NCBI RefSeq assembly: GCF_009674885.1
Contig: NZ_WKKA01000002.1
Location: 62,001 to 126,000 of the forward strand
DNA from: Paracoccus sp. S-4012
Lineage (GTDB): Bacteria; Pseudomonadota; Alphaproteobacteria; Rhodobacterales; Rhodobacteraceae
DNA length: 64,000 bases
Reading direction: 5' to 3'
Shown: piece after piece, positions 7,352 through 14,710 of the stretch
Position numbering within the stretch: the first letter of the stretch is position 1
How the letters are laid out: each line of letters starts with the position of its first letter
Made by a program: the position numbers and the translations under genes
Notes under the pieces: generated by a model
Told to the model about the DNA's origin: nothing
Seen by the model: the letters and a program-made list of their open reading frames with translations, nothing else
Databases searched by the model: none

Positions 7352-8734
7352 TCAGCCCTCGGCGAAGCTGCGGCCCGGGTTCATGATGCCGTGGGGATCG
7401 AGCAGCGCCTTGATCCCCCGCATCAGCGCGATCTCCTGCGGGCTGCGCGAATGGCCGAGATACGGGCGCTTGATCGCGCCGATGCCATGCTCGGCCGAGA
7501 TGCTGCCGCCCGCATCCCGCACGAGGCCATAGACGAGGTCCTTCAGCCGGGTCTCGGCCTTGTGGTCGCCGGGGTCGGGCAGCGCGACGACGACATGCAG
7601 GTTGCCGTCGCCGATATGGCCGTAGACGAGGGCGCGGGCACCGGGAAAATCGCGCGCGGCGGCCGCCTCGATCGTGGCGAGGGTCGCGTCCATCCGCCGC
7701 AGCGGCAGGCTGACGTCGAAGGGCACGATGGGGCCGAGGACGCGCGAGAACTCCGACACGCTCTCGCGCAGCGCCCAGATGCGGCGCTGGTCGCGGACCG
7801 AGGCGGCGATCACCGCGTCGGTCACGAGGCCCGCCTCATGCGCGCGTATGACGAGGCCCTCGAAGGCGTCGCGGGTGCCAAAGCCCGAGCTTTCGACGAT
7901 CACGGCGATGCCGTCGGGCGGGAAGAACGGCGGCGCGGCGGCGGCCGGTCCCATGATCCGCTGGAAGCCGGGCCACATCGCCTCGAACGAGGTCAGCGCC
8001 GGCCCGAGCGCGCCGCGGGCGAGCCGCAGCAGCCCTGCCACCGCCGCGAAATCGGGACAGGCGCAAAGCGCCGTGGCGCTGTCGCCGGGCGCCGGATGCA
8101 AGCGCAGGATGCAGCGGGTGACGACGCCCAGCAGGCCCTCGGAGCCAATGAACAGGTGCTTGAGGTCCAGCCCGGCGTTGTCCTTGGTCAGCGGCCGCAT
8201 GGCGTCGATCACCGTGCCGTCAGCCAGCACCGCCTCGAGCCCCAGCACCTGCTCGCGCGCCATGCCGTAGCGGATCACGGTGTTGCCGCCGGCATTGGTG
8301 GCGATGACGCCGCCCAGCGTGCAGGATGCCCGCGCCCCGATATCGACGCCGACCGCCATCCCTGCCGCGGCCGCCGCCTCCTGCGCCGTGGCGAGGATCA
8401 CGCCTGCGCCCGCGGTCAGGGTCGCCGCCTCGGGGTCCACCGCCTCGATGCGGTCGAGGCGCTGCAGGCTCAGCGAGACGCAGCCGGCCTGCGGATGCGC
8501 GCCGCCCGAGATGCCGGTCAGACCGCCCTGCGGCACGACGCCCACCCGCGCCGCGTGGCAGAGGGCGAGCGCGCGGGCCACGCCCTCGGTATCCCGCGGC
8601 CGCAACAGCGCGAGCGGCCGCGTCGGTGGCAGCCCGGCCCAGTCCTGCAGCATGGCCTCGGGCACCTGCGGTCCCGGAATCACGACCTCATCGCCGAGCT
8701 CACGCTGCAACTGTTCGAGGATGCTGCCGGCCAT
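7352..8734 (-). CDS. FAD-binding oxidase, GlcD / D-lactate dehydrogenase family
   Basis: 460-aa member of the FAD-linked oxidase family (GlcD, D-lactate and D-2-hydroxyglutarate dehydrogenases). It carries the PCMH-type FAD domain (VPQGGLTGISGG, CTLGGVIATNAGGN, IGSEGLLGVVTR) and the C-terminal cap with YGHIGDGNLHVVV and SAEHGIGAIKRPYL, whose histidines bind the catalytic metal/substrate. It should oxidise a D-2-hydroxy acid to the 2-oxo acid. The start at 8734 has GGAGG upstream; seven extra codons to 8755 are possible but lack a signal. It converges on the monooxygenase gene with a 3-base gap. Together with the FMN enzyme at 4027 the cluster covers both enantiomers of a 2-hydroxy acid. Confidence 0.88.
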   Translation of the reverse strand: MAGSILEQLQRELGDEVVIPGPQVPEAMLQDWAGLPPTRPLALLRPRDTEGVARALALCHAARVGVVPQGGLTGISGGAHPQAGCVSLSLQRLDRIEAVDPEAATLTAGAGVILATAQEAAAAAGMAVGVDIGARASCTLGGVIATNAGGNTVIRYGMAREQVLGLEAVLADGTVIDAMRPLTKDNAGLDLKHLFIGSEGLLGVVTRCILRLHPAPGDSATALCACPDFAAVAGLLRLARGALGPALTSFEAMWPGFQRIMGPAAAAPPFFPPDGIAVIVESSGFGTRDAFEGLVIRAHEAGLVTDAVIAASVRDQRRIWALRESVSEFSRVLGPIVPFDVSLPLRRMDATLATIEAAAARDFPGARALVYGHIGDGNLHVVVALPDPGDHKAETRLKDLVYGLVRDAGGSISAEHGIGAIKRPYLGHSRSPQEIALMRGIKALLDPHGIMNPGRSFAEG

Positions 8735-8934
8735 GCTGCCTCCACCAAACGGCATATCGCCGCTGCGTCAGAAAAATACTGTTTGTCGAGGCTAGAGGGC
8801 CTGCAGCCGGTGTTCAAGGAACAAGCCCGAGGCAAGCCGGCGAGGCAGATCGGCAAGATCACCGAGGATTGCTTGACTTTCACCGGCGAGGGCGACCAGA
8901 TGGCGCGACGGGCCGAGGGTCGGATCGGCGCTAG

Positions 8935-8948
8935 ATCAGTATACTGAT
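8935..8948. promoter_or_regulatory. Perfect 14-bp palindrome ATCAGTATACTGAT, likely FCD-regulator operator and promoter
   Basis: The palindrome ends 16 bases before the ATG of the GntR/FCD gene and contains TATACT (8940-8945), a good -10 hexamer, at its centre. GntR/FCD (FadR/VanR-type) repressors bind GTATAC-like cores. Repressor binding would block the promoter directly, giving autoregulation of the regulator-aldolase operon and perhaps of the divergent FAD oxidase. Confidence 0.6.
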
Positions 8949-8964
8949 TCAACTTGGACATGCC

Positions 8965-9666
8965 ATGTATTCCACTCTCGACAGCGACGCGCCGGGGCAG
9001 AGGGCGCCGAACCTGCGCCGCCGGATCTACGAGGATCTCAGGCAGCGGCTGCGGCAGGGCGAGTTCGACCGCGACGCGCGCCTCGTGGATGTCGACCTGG
9101 CCCGCGCCGCCGGGATCTCGCGGATGCCGGTGCGCGAGGCGCTGCTGCAACTGACGATCGAGGGGCATCTGGTCGGCACCACCCGCGGCTTCGCGGTGCC
9201 GCAGCTCTCCGCGCAGGACATCGCGGACATCTTCGAGATCCGCCGCCTGACCGAGCCGCGCGCGGCGGCTGCGGCAGCGCGCGACCTCGACGACGAGGGG
9301 CTGGCGACGCTCGCCCGCTGCCTCCAGACGGCCCGGCGCGCGGTGGGCGCCAACTCCTTCGACCTGCTCTCCGAGGCCAATATCCGCTTCCGCGAGACCT
9401 GGCTTGCGGCGCTGCGGAACCGTCGGCTGGCCGAGGTCATCACCCGCTTCTCCGACCAGGCGCAGATCGTGAGACAGGGCACGCTGTCGATCCGGTCGGT
9501 GCAGTTCGTCGTGCTGGACGGGCTGGAGGGCCTCCACGACGCCTTCCGCCGCCGCGATTCGCTGGACGCGCACGACCGCATGGCCGCCTTCATGGCCGAG
9601 GCCGAGCACAGCTATTTCGACCGGCTGCGCGGCGACAGTTCCGGCGCGGGCGAGGAGGACACGTGA
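8965..9666 (+). CDS. GntR-family regulator with FCD ligand domain
   Basis: 233 aa. An N-terminal winged helix-turn-helix (about residues 15-75; DLARAAGISRMPVREALLQLTIEG) is followed by an all-helical FCD domain with the EIRRLTEPRAAAAAA helix. FCD regulators usually sense organic acids through a metal site; the metal-ligand histidines are only partly evident here. The gene is divergent from the FAD oxidase and its stop overlaps the aldolase start (TGATG), so it is co-transcribed with that gene. A perfect palindrome over its own -10 box argues for autorepression. The Shine-Dalgarno is weak. Confidence in family is high; the effector is unknown, perhaps a 2-hydroxy or 2-oxo acid of the cluster. 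Confidence 0.88.
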   Translation: MYSTLDSDAPGQRAPNLRRRIYEDLRQRLRQGEFDRDARLVDVDLARAAGISRMPVREALLQLTIEGHLVGTTRGFAVPQLSAQDIADIFEIRRLTEPRAAAAAARDLDDEGLATLARCLQTARRAVGANSFDLLSEANIRFRETWLAALRNRRLAEVITRFSDQAQIVRQGTLSIRSVQFVVLDGLEGLHDAFRRRDSLDAHDRMAAFMAEAEHSYFDRLRGDSSGAGEEDT

Positions 9667-10481
9667 TGGCGGACGGTATGAGCCTGCGGGCGCGGCTCGC
9701 CGCGGGCGAGGCGGTCGAGGCCTTCTGGTTCATGATCGGCTCCCCTGCCCTCGTCGAGATCGCGGCCGAGGCGGGGCCCGAGGCGGTGATCCTCGACGCG
9801 CAGCATGGCAGCTGGGACGACCGCTCCATCGCCGAGGCGGCGGCGATCCTGGCCGGGCGCGTGCCCCTCCTGGTGCGAACCGCAGACACCTCTGCCGCGG
9901 CCGTGACCCGCGCGCTCGACGCGGGCGCCGTTGGCGTCATCGCGCCGATGGTCGAGACCGCCGATGAGGCGCGCGCCGTTGTCGCCGCCGCCCGCTTCCC
10001 GCCCGAGGGCCGCCGCTCCGGTGGCGGCGTGCGGCCGCTGAAGGGCGATTTCGCCGCTTATCTCGACGCCGCGCGCGCAGGCACTGTGGTCGGCGTCATG
10101 GCCGAGACGGCGAAGGCGGTGGAGAACATCGACGCCATCCTCGCGGTGCCGGGCATCGACCTGCTCTTCGTCGGCACCGGCGACCTTGCCCTTTCGCTCG
10201 GCACCTTCCCGCACGAGCGCCCCGAATACGCCGCCGCCCTCGCAACCCTCCGCGCCGCCGCTGCGCGGGCCGGCCTCGCCTGCGGCCTCTACACCGGCAC
10301 CCTGGCCGAGGCCCGCCGCCGCCGCGCCGAGGGCTGGGCCGTGACCGTTTCGGCCAGCGATCTCGGGGTGCTGGCTGCGGGCTTCGCCGCCGCCGGACCG
10401 GCGCAGCGGGACGGCGCGACTGGGAGCAGGACAGCCTCGTCGAGGCCGGCTGCGCGCAGAAGGACATCATCGCGCAGCTGA
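9666..10481 (+). CDS. HpcH/HpaI-family class II aldolase with aberrant C-terminus
   Basis: Metal-dependent pyruvate aldolase of the HpcH/HpaI family, cleaving a 4-hydroxy-2-oxo acid to pyruvate (or oxaloacetate) plus an aldehyde. The catalytic His47 (DAQHGSWD), Arg71 (PLLVRTAD), metal-ligand Glu (VMAETAKAVENID) and Asp (FVGTGDLALSLG) are all present. Start is ATG at 9666, overlapping the regulator's stop; GTG at 9663 is an alternative. After about residue 242 (LGVLAAGFAAAGPAQ), where homologues normally end, an Arg/Ser-rich tail of about 28 residues follows. In that interval a different frame looks coding (see 10418-10600), so the 3' end may result from a deletion or frameshift. Confidence 0.82.
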   Translation: MADGMSLRARLAAGEAVEAFWFMIGSPALVEIAAEAGPEAVILDAQHGSWDDRSIAEAAAILAGRVPLLVRTADTSAAAVTRALDAGAVGVIAPMVETADEARAVVAAARFPPEGRRSGGGVRPLKGDFAAYLDAARAGTVVGVMAETAKAVENIDAILAVPGIDLLFVGTGDLALSLGTFPHERPEYAAALATLRAAAARAGLACGLYTGTLAEARRRRAEGWAVTVSASDLGVLAAGFAAAGPAQRDGATGSRTASSRPAARRRTSSRS

Positions 10482-10600
10482 TCGAGCAGATGCAGGCCGG
10501 CGTGATCGACGTGGCATGGCCAAGCGCGATCGGTAATGAGGGGGCGCAAGCCGGTCCGTTTCCACATTCGAGGGCCCCTCGCCATGACCTTCCCCGATGA
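10418..10600 (+). pseudogene. Possible gene remnant in the second frame between the aldolase and mpg
   Basis: In frame with base 10418 the translation runs DWEQDSLVEAGCAQKDIIAQ then LIEQMQAGVIDVAWPSAIGN, with normal high-GC third-position codon choice and a protein-like amphipathic pattern. The frames used by the aldolase tail and by mpg here give low-quality Arg/Ser-rich sequence. No start codon precedes it, and it ends at TGA 10598-10600 inside mpg. It looks like the C-terminal stub of a deleted gene, or the original 3' end of a shifted one. I do not recognise the family. Confidence 0.35.
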
Positions 10601-11141
10601 GATCGCCGGCCTCGGCGCCCTTGCCCTCGCACGGCGGCTGATCGGGGCGCAGCTTCTCGTGCGCGGCACCGGCGGCATCATCATCGAGACCGAGGCCTAC
10701 ACCGCGGACGACCCTGCCTCGCACAGCTTCCGCGGGCCAACGCGGCGCAACGCCTCGATGTTCGGGCCGGCGGGACACGCCTATGTCTACCGCTCCTACG
10801 GCGTCCACCTGTGCCTCAACGTGGTCGCCGCGCCGGGCGAGGCGGTGCTCATCCGGGCGCTTGCGCCGACGGCGGGGGTGGAGCTCATGCGCGCCCGGCG
10901 CCGGGGCGGCGCGCTCTGCAGCGGTCCCGGTCGGCTGGCCGAGGCGCTCGGTCTCAGCCTCGAGGATGACGGCGCCCTCTTCGACGGCGGCGAACTCGCG
11001 ATCACCCTCGCGCCCGAGGCGCCCGACCTGCTCGTCGGCCCCCGCATCGGCATCAGCCGGGCGCAGGACCTGCCCTGGCGCTTCGGGCTTGCGGGGGCGG
11101 AAGGCCTCAGCCGGCCGTTTCCGCCGCGGCAGGGCCGCTGA
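10584..11141 (+). CDS. DNA-3-methyladenine glycosylase (AAG/MPG family)
   Basis: 185-aa base-excision repair enzyme that removes alkylated purines (3-methyladenine, hypoxanthine) from DNA. The family's catalytic segment ETEAY is at residues 35-39, Glu37 being the water-activating residue. It is followed by HSFRGPTRRNASMFGPAGHAYVYRSYG, then CSGPGRLAEALG and RIGISRAQDLPWRF, all in the expected order. The ATG at 10584 gives the family-typical N-terminus; an upstream ATG (10536) would add 16 atypical residues from the remnant region. Neither has a strong Shine-Dalgarno. The 3' end overlaps the convergent HIT gene by 35 bases. Confidence 0.9.
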   Translation: MTFPDEIAGLGALALARRLIGAQLLVRGTGGIIIETEAYTADDPASHSFRGPTRRNASMFGPAGHAYVYRSYGVHLCLNVVAAPGEAVLIRALAPTAGVELMRARRRGGALCSGPGRLAEALGLSLEDDGALFDGGELAITLAPEAPDLLVGPRIGISRAQDLPWRFGLAGAEGLSRPFPPRQGR

Positions 11142-11565
11142 ACGCCGCCGCGAGGTCGCGGGCGATCCCCGCGCCCTCAGCGGGCGGCAGTTGCGGCGGC
11201 GCCGACCAGCCCTCCGTCCCGGCCTGAAGATAGGCCTGTGACGAGATGTCGTGGACATGCTGCATCGGCACCACATGGGCATGGGCGTGCGGCACATGGA
11301 TGCCGGTATAGACCATCGCCACCCGCTCCACCCCGTAGAGCGCCTTCATCCGCCGCGCGAGCGCCTGAGCGCAGGTCGTGACGGCCGTGGCGAGATCCTC
11401 GGGCAGGTCCTCGAACCAGACGTGATGCGCCTTTGGGATCACCAGCGTGTGGCCGGGGCGGATCGGGTGCAGGTCGAGGAAGGCCATGATTCGGTCGTCC
11501 TCGTAGACCCTGTGGGCGGGCAGCTCGCCCCGGGCGATGCGGCAGAAGAGGCAGGTGTCGGTCAT
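11107..11565 (-). CDS. HIT-family nucleotide-binding protein
   Basis: 152-aa histidine-triad protein, a nucleotide hydrolase or transferase acting on the alpha-phosphate of AMP derivatives. The triad is at residues 93-97 (IHVPHAHAHVVP) and an N-terminal zinc pair CLFC is at residues 5-8, as in Hint-like proteins. The segment HPIRPGHTLVIPKAHHVWFEDLP is typical. The start at 11565 has GGGGGAT upstream; an extension to 11592 adds nine residues without support. The C-terminal 35 residues are Ala/Pro-rich and overlap mpg. It is a single-gene unit in this window, and the in vivo substrate is unknown. Confidence 0.88.
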   Translation of the reverse strand: MTDTCLFCRIARGELPAHRVYEDDRIMAFLDLHPIRPGHTLVIPKAHHVWFEDLPEDLATAVTTCAQALARRMKALYGVERVAMVYTGIHVPHAHAHVVPMQHVHDISSQAYLQAGTEGWSAPPQLPPAEGAGIARDLAAAFSGPAAAETAG

Positions 11566-11914
11566 GGCGATCCCCCGGCTTGGCCACGGCATGATGCGGT
11601 CGGACGGCGGGAAGGCAATGGGCCGCGGGCGGCGGAGTCGGCATGCATACTGCCCGATCGCGGCCTCGTCGGTTCGTCACAAGCCACCGGCGGACCGGCC
11701 AGATACGCGTCGAGCTGGGCAGGCGTGCGCGGGCCAGCCCGCAGGCTGCTGACGGCCGCGGATGGCCGCATTGCGCGCTCGCTTCGCTTCGCGATGAAGC
11801 TGGATGCCCGCCCTGTGCGGCGGCCGGTGCCGCTGCTCGGCGGCGCCACCGACGCGGTGCTGCGCGAACCCGGCCTCTCCGACGACGAGAGCGCCGCCGC
11901 CGGCCCCTGGCCGC
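11566..11914. other. 349-base spacer with a possible CoA-transferase C-terminal remnant
   Basis: No intact gene is convincing here. On the plus strand, frame of base 11821, the translation VPLLGGATDAVLREPGLSDD resembles the C-terminal end of class III (CaiB/BaiF) CoA-transferases, which commonly reads like PxLGxxTDxVLxExGLSxxE. The expected upstream domain is absent, and the frame continues into the antisense of the next gene. It may be a decayed gene end; the rest shows no recognisable signal. Confidence 0.35.
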
Positions 11915-12772
11915 TCAGCCCTGCCGCCCCGGCCAGCCGCAGGGCCAGCGGCCATGCGCCGGGTTGTCCCAGGCCGGCATGTCGAGCCACGGATACCAGC
12001 AGAGCCCCGCCACCGGCACCTCGGACCGGGCGATCTCGGCCCGCACATGCGCGAGCCAGTCCCAGCGGTCGCGCACATGCGGGAAGCGGCGATGGGCGGC
12101 GGGCAGGCCGTCATGCCAGCCGGTCTCGGTGATCATCACCGGCAGGCGGTAGCGGTCGGCCACCGCGCGCAGGACGCGGTGCAGCGGCTCATGCGCGTGG
12201 TGGGGGTAGTAGTTCACGCCGACCATCTCGACATGGCCGCTCGCGACCAGCCGGTCGGTGGCCGTGAAGACCGAGGGGTGGAGGTGGTGGAACGGATCGC
12301 ATGTCGCGAAACGCGGCCGCAGCGGCAGGCAGGCGGCGGTGGTCATCATCTTCAGCGCCATGTCGGTCGCGCGCTTCGGCGTCAGCCCCGAGACCCGGCG
12401 GCCGACCGAAGGCTCGTTCACCGCGATGGCCCAGGCCCCCTCCGGCAGCGCGAGGCAGCAGGCGATCGCGTGCTGCGCCGGACGTGGCGGCGCGTCGAAA
12501 TGGACGAAGTCCCACATGACCGGAAAGCGCTCGGGCGCGGCGCGGACCCGCTCGACGATGTCGTGCCGCCATGACAGCCCGTCCCGCGCGCCCGCCGCGC
12601 CCTCCGCCGCCGCCACCGCGTAGTGATGCGCCATGGCGCCGGTCGGCAGGTGCCCGGTGGAGTGCAGCAGGTCATGCCCGTTCCAGTGCAGGCGCGCGCA
12701 TTCAAAGCCGGCGAGGAGGGGCGTCTGCTCGGCGCCCTGCGGCGCGGTTTCCGCTGCTGGCTGAAAGATCAT
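11915..12772 (-). CDS. Glycoside hydrolase-like (GH1/clan A-type) protein
   Basis: 285 aa. A TIM-barrel glycosidase is suggested by GFECARLHWNGHDLLHSTGH at the N-terminus, by the acid/base-like AIAVNEPSVG near residue 115, and by the nucleophile-like MITETGWHDG near residue 220, with VGVNYYPH between them. These match the order of catalytic glutamates in clan-A hydrolases (GH1/GH5). The protein is much shorter than a standard GH1 beta-glucosidase (about 450 aa), so it is either a compact bacterial subfamily or has lost peripheral loops. No signal peptide is seen, so it is probably cytoplasmic. It is alone on its strand. Substrate unknown. Confidence 0.65.
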   Translation of the reverse strand: MIFQPAAETAPQGAEQTPLLAGFECARLHWNGHDLLHSTGHLPTGAMAHHYAVAAAEGAAGARDGLSWRHDIVERVRAAPERFPVMWDFVHFDAPPRPAQHAIACCLALPEGAWAIAVNEPSVGRRVSGLTPKRATDMALKMMTTAACLPLRPRFATCDPFHHLHPSVFTATDRLVASGHVEMVGVNYYPHHAHEPLHRVLRAVADRYRLPVMITETGWHDGLPAAHRRFPHVRDRWDWLAHVRAEIARSEVPVAGLCWYPWLDMPAWDNPAHGRWPCGWPGRQG

Positions 12773-12846
12773 CCCGTCCGCCCGAGTCGTTCACGGCCTG
12801 TTCTGGATGTGCCGTGCCTGCGGGGCGGATGCAAGCGGACAAGCGA

Positions 12847-12875
12847 AGGGGGCGGACCCGCGGCCCGCCCCCTTG
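12847..12875 (-). terminator. Rho-independent-type hairpin downstream of the BON gene
   Basis: A ten-base-pair stem, AAGGGGGCGG (12847-12856) pairing with CCGCCCCCTT (12866-12875), around a nine-base loop. It lies 16 bases beyond the BON gene stop in its direction of transcription. The following T run is short. Confidence 0.6.
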
Positions 12876-12890
12876 CCTCAACGCCGTGGC

Positions 12891-14009
12891 TCAGCTGCCG
12901 GAGCCGGACGTCTTGCCGCTGGTTGCGCCCGCACTGCCGGTCGAGACCGAGCCGGAGCCGCCGGTCGAACCCAGCGAGCCGGAGGACGAGGCGCTCTGGC
13001 CGCTGCTGCCGCCCTGGGTCGAGCCGGTCTTCACGCGCAGGTTGTTCTGGACATGGTTCACGCCCGGAACATCATCCGCGATGTCCTCGGCCCGGCGCTT
13101 GTCCTGGCGGCTGTCCACGTTGCCCGACAGCGTGACCTCGCCGCCGGAGACCGAGACCTCGATGTCGGAGGCATCGAGCGAATGGTCGTCGCTCAGCCGG
13201 TCCGAGACGTCCTCGCGGATGCGCTCGTCCGAGCGGCTGTAGCCCTTGGGACCGCGACCCCGATGGGAGGACATGCCACGGCCGCCGCCCTCGCTGCCAT
13301 AGGGGCCGCCGACGATGTAGGACTCGCTGGCACTCCGGCCGCCGTAGTCCTGGCCACCATAGCCCTGCGCCCCATAGCCCTCGCGATCGCCGTAGCTCCG
13401 GCTGCCGCCAAAGCCTTGCCCGCCGTAGCCTTGCCCGCCAGATCCTTGGCCGCCATATCCCTGGCCGGCGCGGGAGCTCTGGCCCTGGCCGGAGCGTCCG
13501 CCGCCGAAGCCCATGCCGCCGCCGGAACTGCTGCCGCCATAGCCCTGACCGCCATAGCCTTGGCCACCGTAGTCCGCGCCGTAGCCGGCACCGAACGCCT
13601 CGCCGCCTTCGCCACCGTAGCCGCGACGGCCCTGACCCTGACCGCCGCCCATGCCGGAACGGCCCCAGTCGTCGGACCCGCGATAGCCGCCGGCACCCAT
13701 CGAGCCGCCGGCATAGCTGCGGCCGTAACCCTCCTCCATGCGCCAGTCCGAGCCGCCGCCGCGGCCCTGCGAGCCATAGCCGCCGCGTCCGCGATCCTCG
13801 CGCCGCTCGCCGCCGCTCTGGCCGCCGTAACCCCTCTGGGCATAGTCGCTCATCCCGCGGTTATCGTCCCAGTCGCTGTGTGAGCCGCGCCGCGCGCCGC
13901 TGCGCCAGCTGTCATCCTGCCAGCCGCTGCGTCCCGCCTCACGGGACCCACCGCCGCCACGCATACCCCCGCGGCCGCGATTGTCGTCGTCCCAATCATC
14001 GCCTTGCAT
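12891..14009 (-). CDS. BON-domain protein with Gly/Tyr/Gln-rich low-complexity region
   Basis: 372 aa. Residues 1-250 are low-complexity, dominated by GYGGQ, GGYG and charged DDW/RG repeats. A BON domain occupies about residues 260-326 (RIREDVSDRLSDD, DIEVSVSGGEVTLSGNVDSR, DDVPGVNHVQNNLRV). A Ser/Gly-rich tail ends the protein. BON domains occur in periplasmic or envelope proteins and may bind phospholipid, but no signal peptide is visible here, so location is uncertain. The start at 14009 follows AAGGAGA with seven-base spacing; a frame to 14081 is not supported. The gene has its own downstream terminator. Composition differs strongly from its neighbours, although GC content does not. Confidence 0.8.
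   Translation of the reverse strand: MQGDDWDDDNRGRGGMRGGGGSREAGRSGWQDDSWRSGARRGSHSDWDDNRGMSDYAQRGYGGQSGGERREDRGRGGYGSQGRGGGSDWRMEEGYGRSYAGGSMGAGGYRGSDDWGRSGMGGGQGQGRRGYGGEGGEAFGAGYGADYGGQGYGGQGYGGSSSGGGMGFGGGRSGQGQSSRAGQGYGGQGSGGQGYGGQGFGGSRSYGDREGYGAQGYGGQDYGGRSASESYIVGGPYGSEGGGRGMSSHRGRGPKGYSRSDERIREDVSDRLSDDHSLDASDIEVSVSGGEVTLSGNVDSRQDKRRAEDIADDVPGVNHVQNNLRVKTGSTQGGSSGQSASSSGSLGSTGGSGSVSTGSAGATSGKTSGSGS
13340..13640 (-). repeat. Coding tandem-like GYGGQ repeats inside the BON gene
   Basis: The minus strand encodes repeated units such as YGGQGYGGQ and GGQGYGGQGFGG with variable spacing (GAYGADYGGQGYGG, GQGYGGQGSGGQGYGG, GYGAQGYGGQDYGG). The DNA repeat unit is about 12-18 bases (complement of CCATAGCC, TTGGCCACC). 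It could expand or contract by slippage. Confidence 0.7.
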
Positions 14010-14174
14010 GTGAAGTCTCCTTCCATTGCCGGATGCGCTGCCTGCCCGCAGGCGGCAGTGACACATCAAGCAACGGCTCAAGCACGTTCCCGGTTCGGCG
14101 AGGCTTACATTCTTAGCAGCAGCGGGAACTGCTCGGCGGCGATCACCTCAGGGCTGCGCGAAGGAAGCCGGCGG

Positions 14175-14546
14175 CTATTCCACGAGCTTCCAGAACGAGT
14201 CCTTCAGGACCACCTTTCCCTGTCGGAAGCGATAGAAGTCGCAGCCGTTGACCTCAATCCGGGTGCCGTCGCCCCTGGTCCCGGTGAGCGTCCACTTCGA
14301 GATCCCGGTCTGCGCCGCCTCGTCCACGAAATGCTCGGCGTCGCCGTAATGGACATCGGGCAGCCCCTCGAACCGCCCGGCGAGCGCCTGCCGCACGCTA
14401 TCCCGCCCCTCGAAGCGGGCGCCCCAAGGCATCGCGCCGCGCGGCATCTGCAGGACGCAACCCTCGGCGAAATGCGACATGATGCGGTCGAGGTCATGCG
14501 CGTTGAAGGCGTCGCAGAGTTCGACAAGTGCTGCTCGGATGTCCAT
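14175..14546 (-). CDS. NTF2/SnoaL-like protein
   Basis: 123-aa protein with the cone-shaped alpha+beta-barrel pattern of the NTF2-like superfamily. A helical N-terminus (ALVELCDAFNAHDLDRIMSHFAEGCVLQMP) is followed by strands containing HYGDAEHFVDE and ISKWTLTGTR, and an NGCDFYRFRQGKVVLKDSFWK end. Such proteins are ligand-binding scaffolds, isomerases or dehydratases, or have no known activity; a specific role cannot be given. The ATG at 14546 starts the conserved domain, and an upstream TTG would add eight residues. It lies upstream of the BON gene on the same strand, 165 bases apart, so probably separately transcribed. Confidence 0.75.
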   Translation of the reverse strand: MDIRAALVELCDAFNAHDLDRIMSHFAEGCVLQMPRGAMPWGARFEGRDSVRQALAGRFEGLPDVHYGDAEHFVDEAAQTGISKWTLTGTRGDGTRIEVNGCDFYRFRQGKVVLKDSFWKLVE

Positions 14547-14710
14547 CTGCGGGCCACCTACAGGACGCAAGCTTTCGCGCGAAGGTTACGCCCCCCCGGC
14601 CGAACAGCCAAGATCCTCCTGCATTCGAGCGAAATGCACAGCAGCTTGCCCTTTACCCGCCGGGCCGCTTGCCGCATCGCAGAAGAGCGGATCGAAACGG
14701 GGAGAGCGCC

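Noticed and set aside
12807..13883. Ala/Val-rich 358-codon plus-strand frame with apparent repeats
   Set aside because: It is the antisense of the GYGGQ-repeat BON gene; the repeats and hydrophobic look come from complementing Gly/Tyr/Gln codons. The minus strand has the BON domain, a ribosome site and a terminator.
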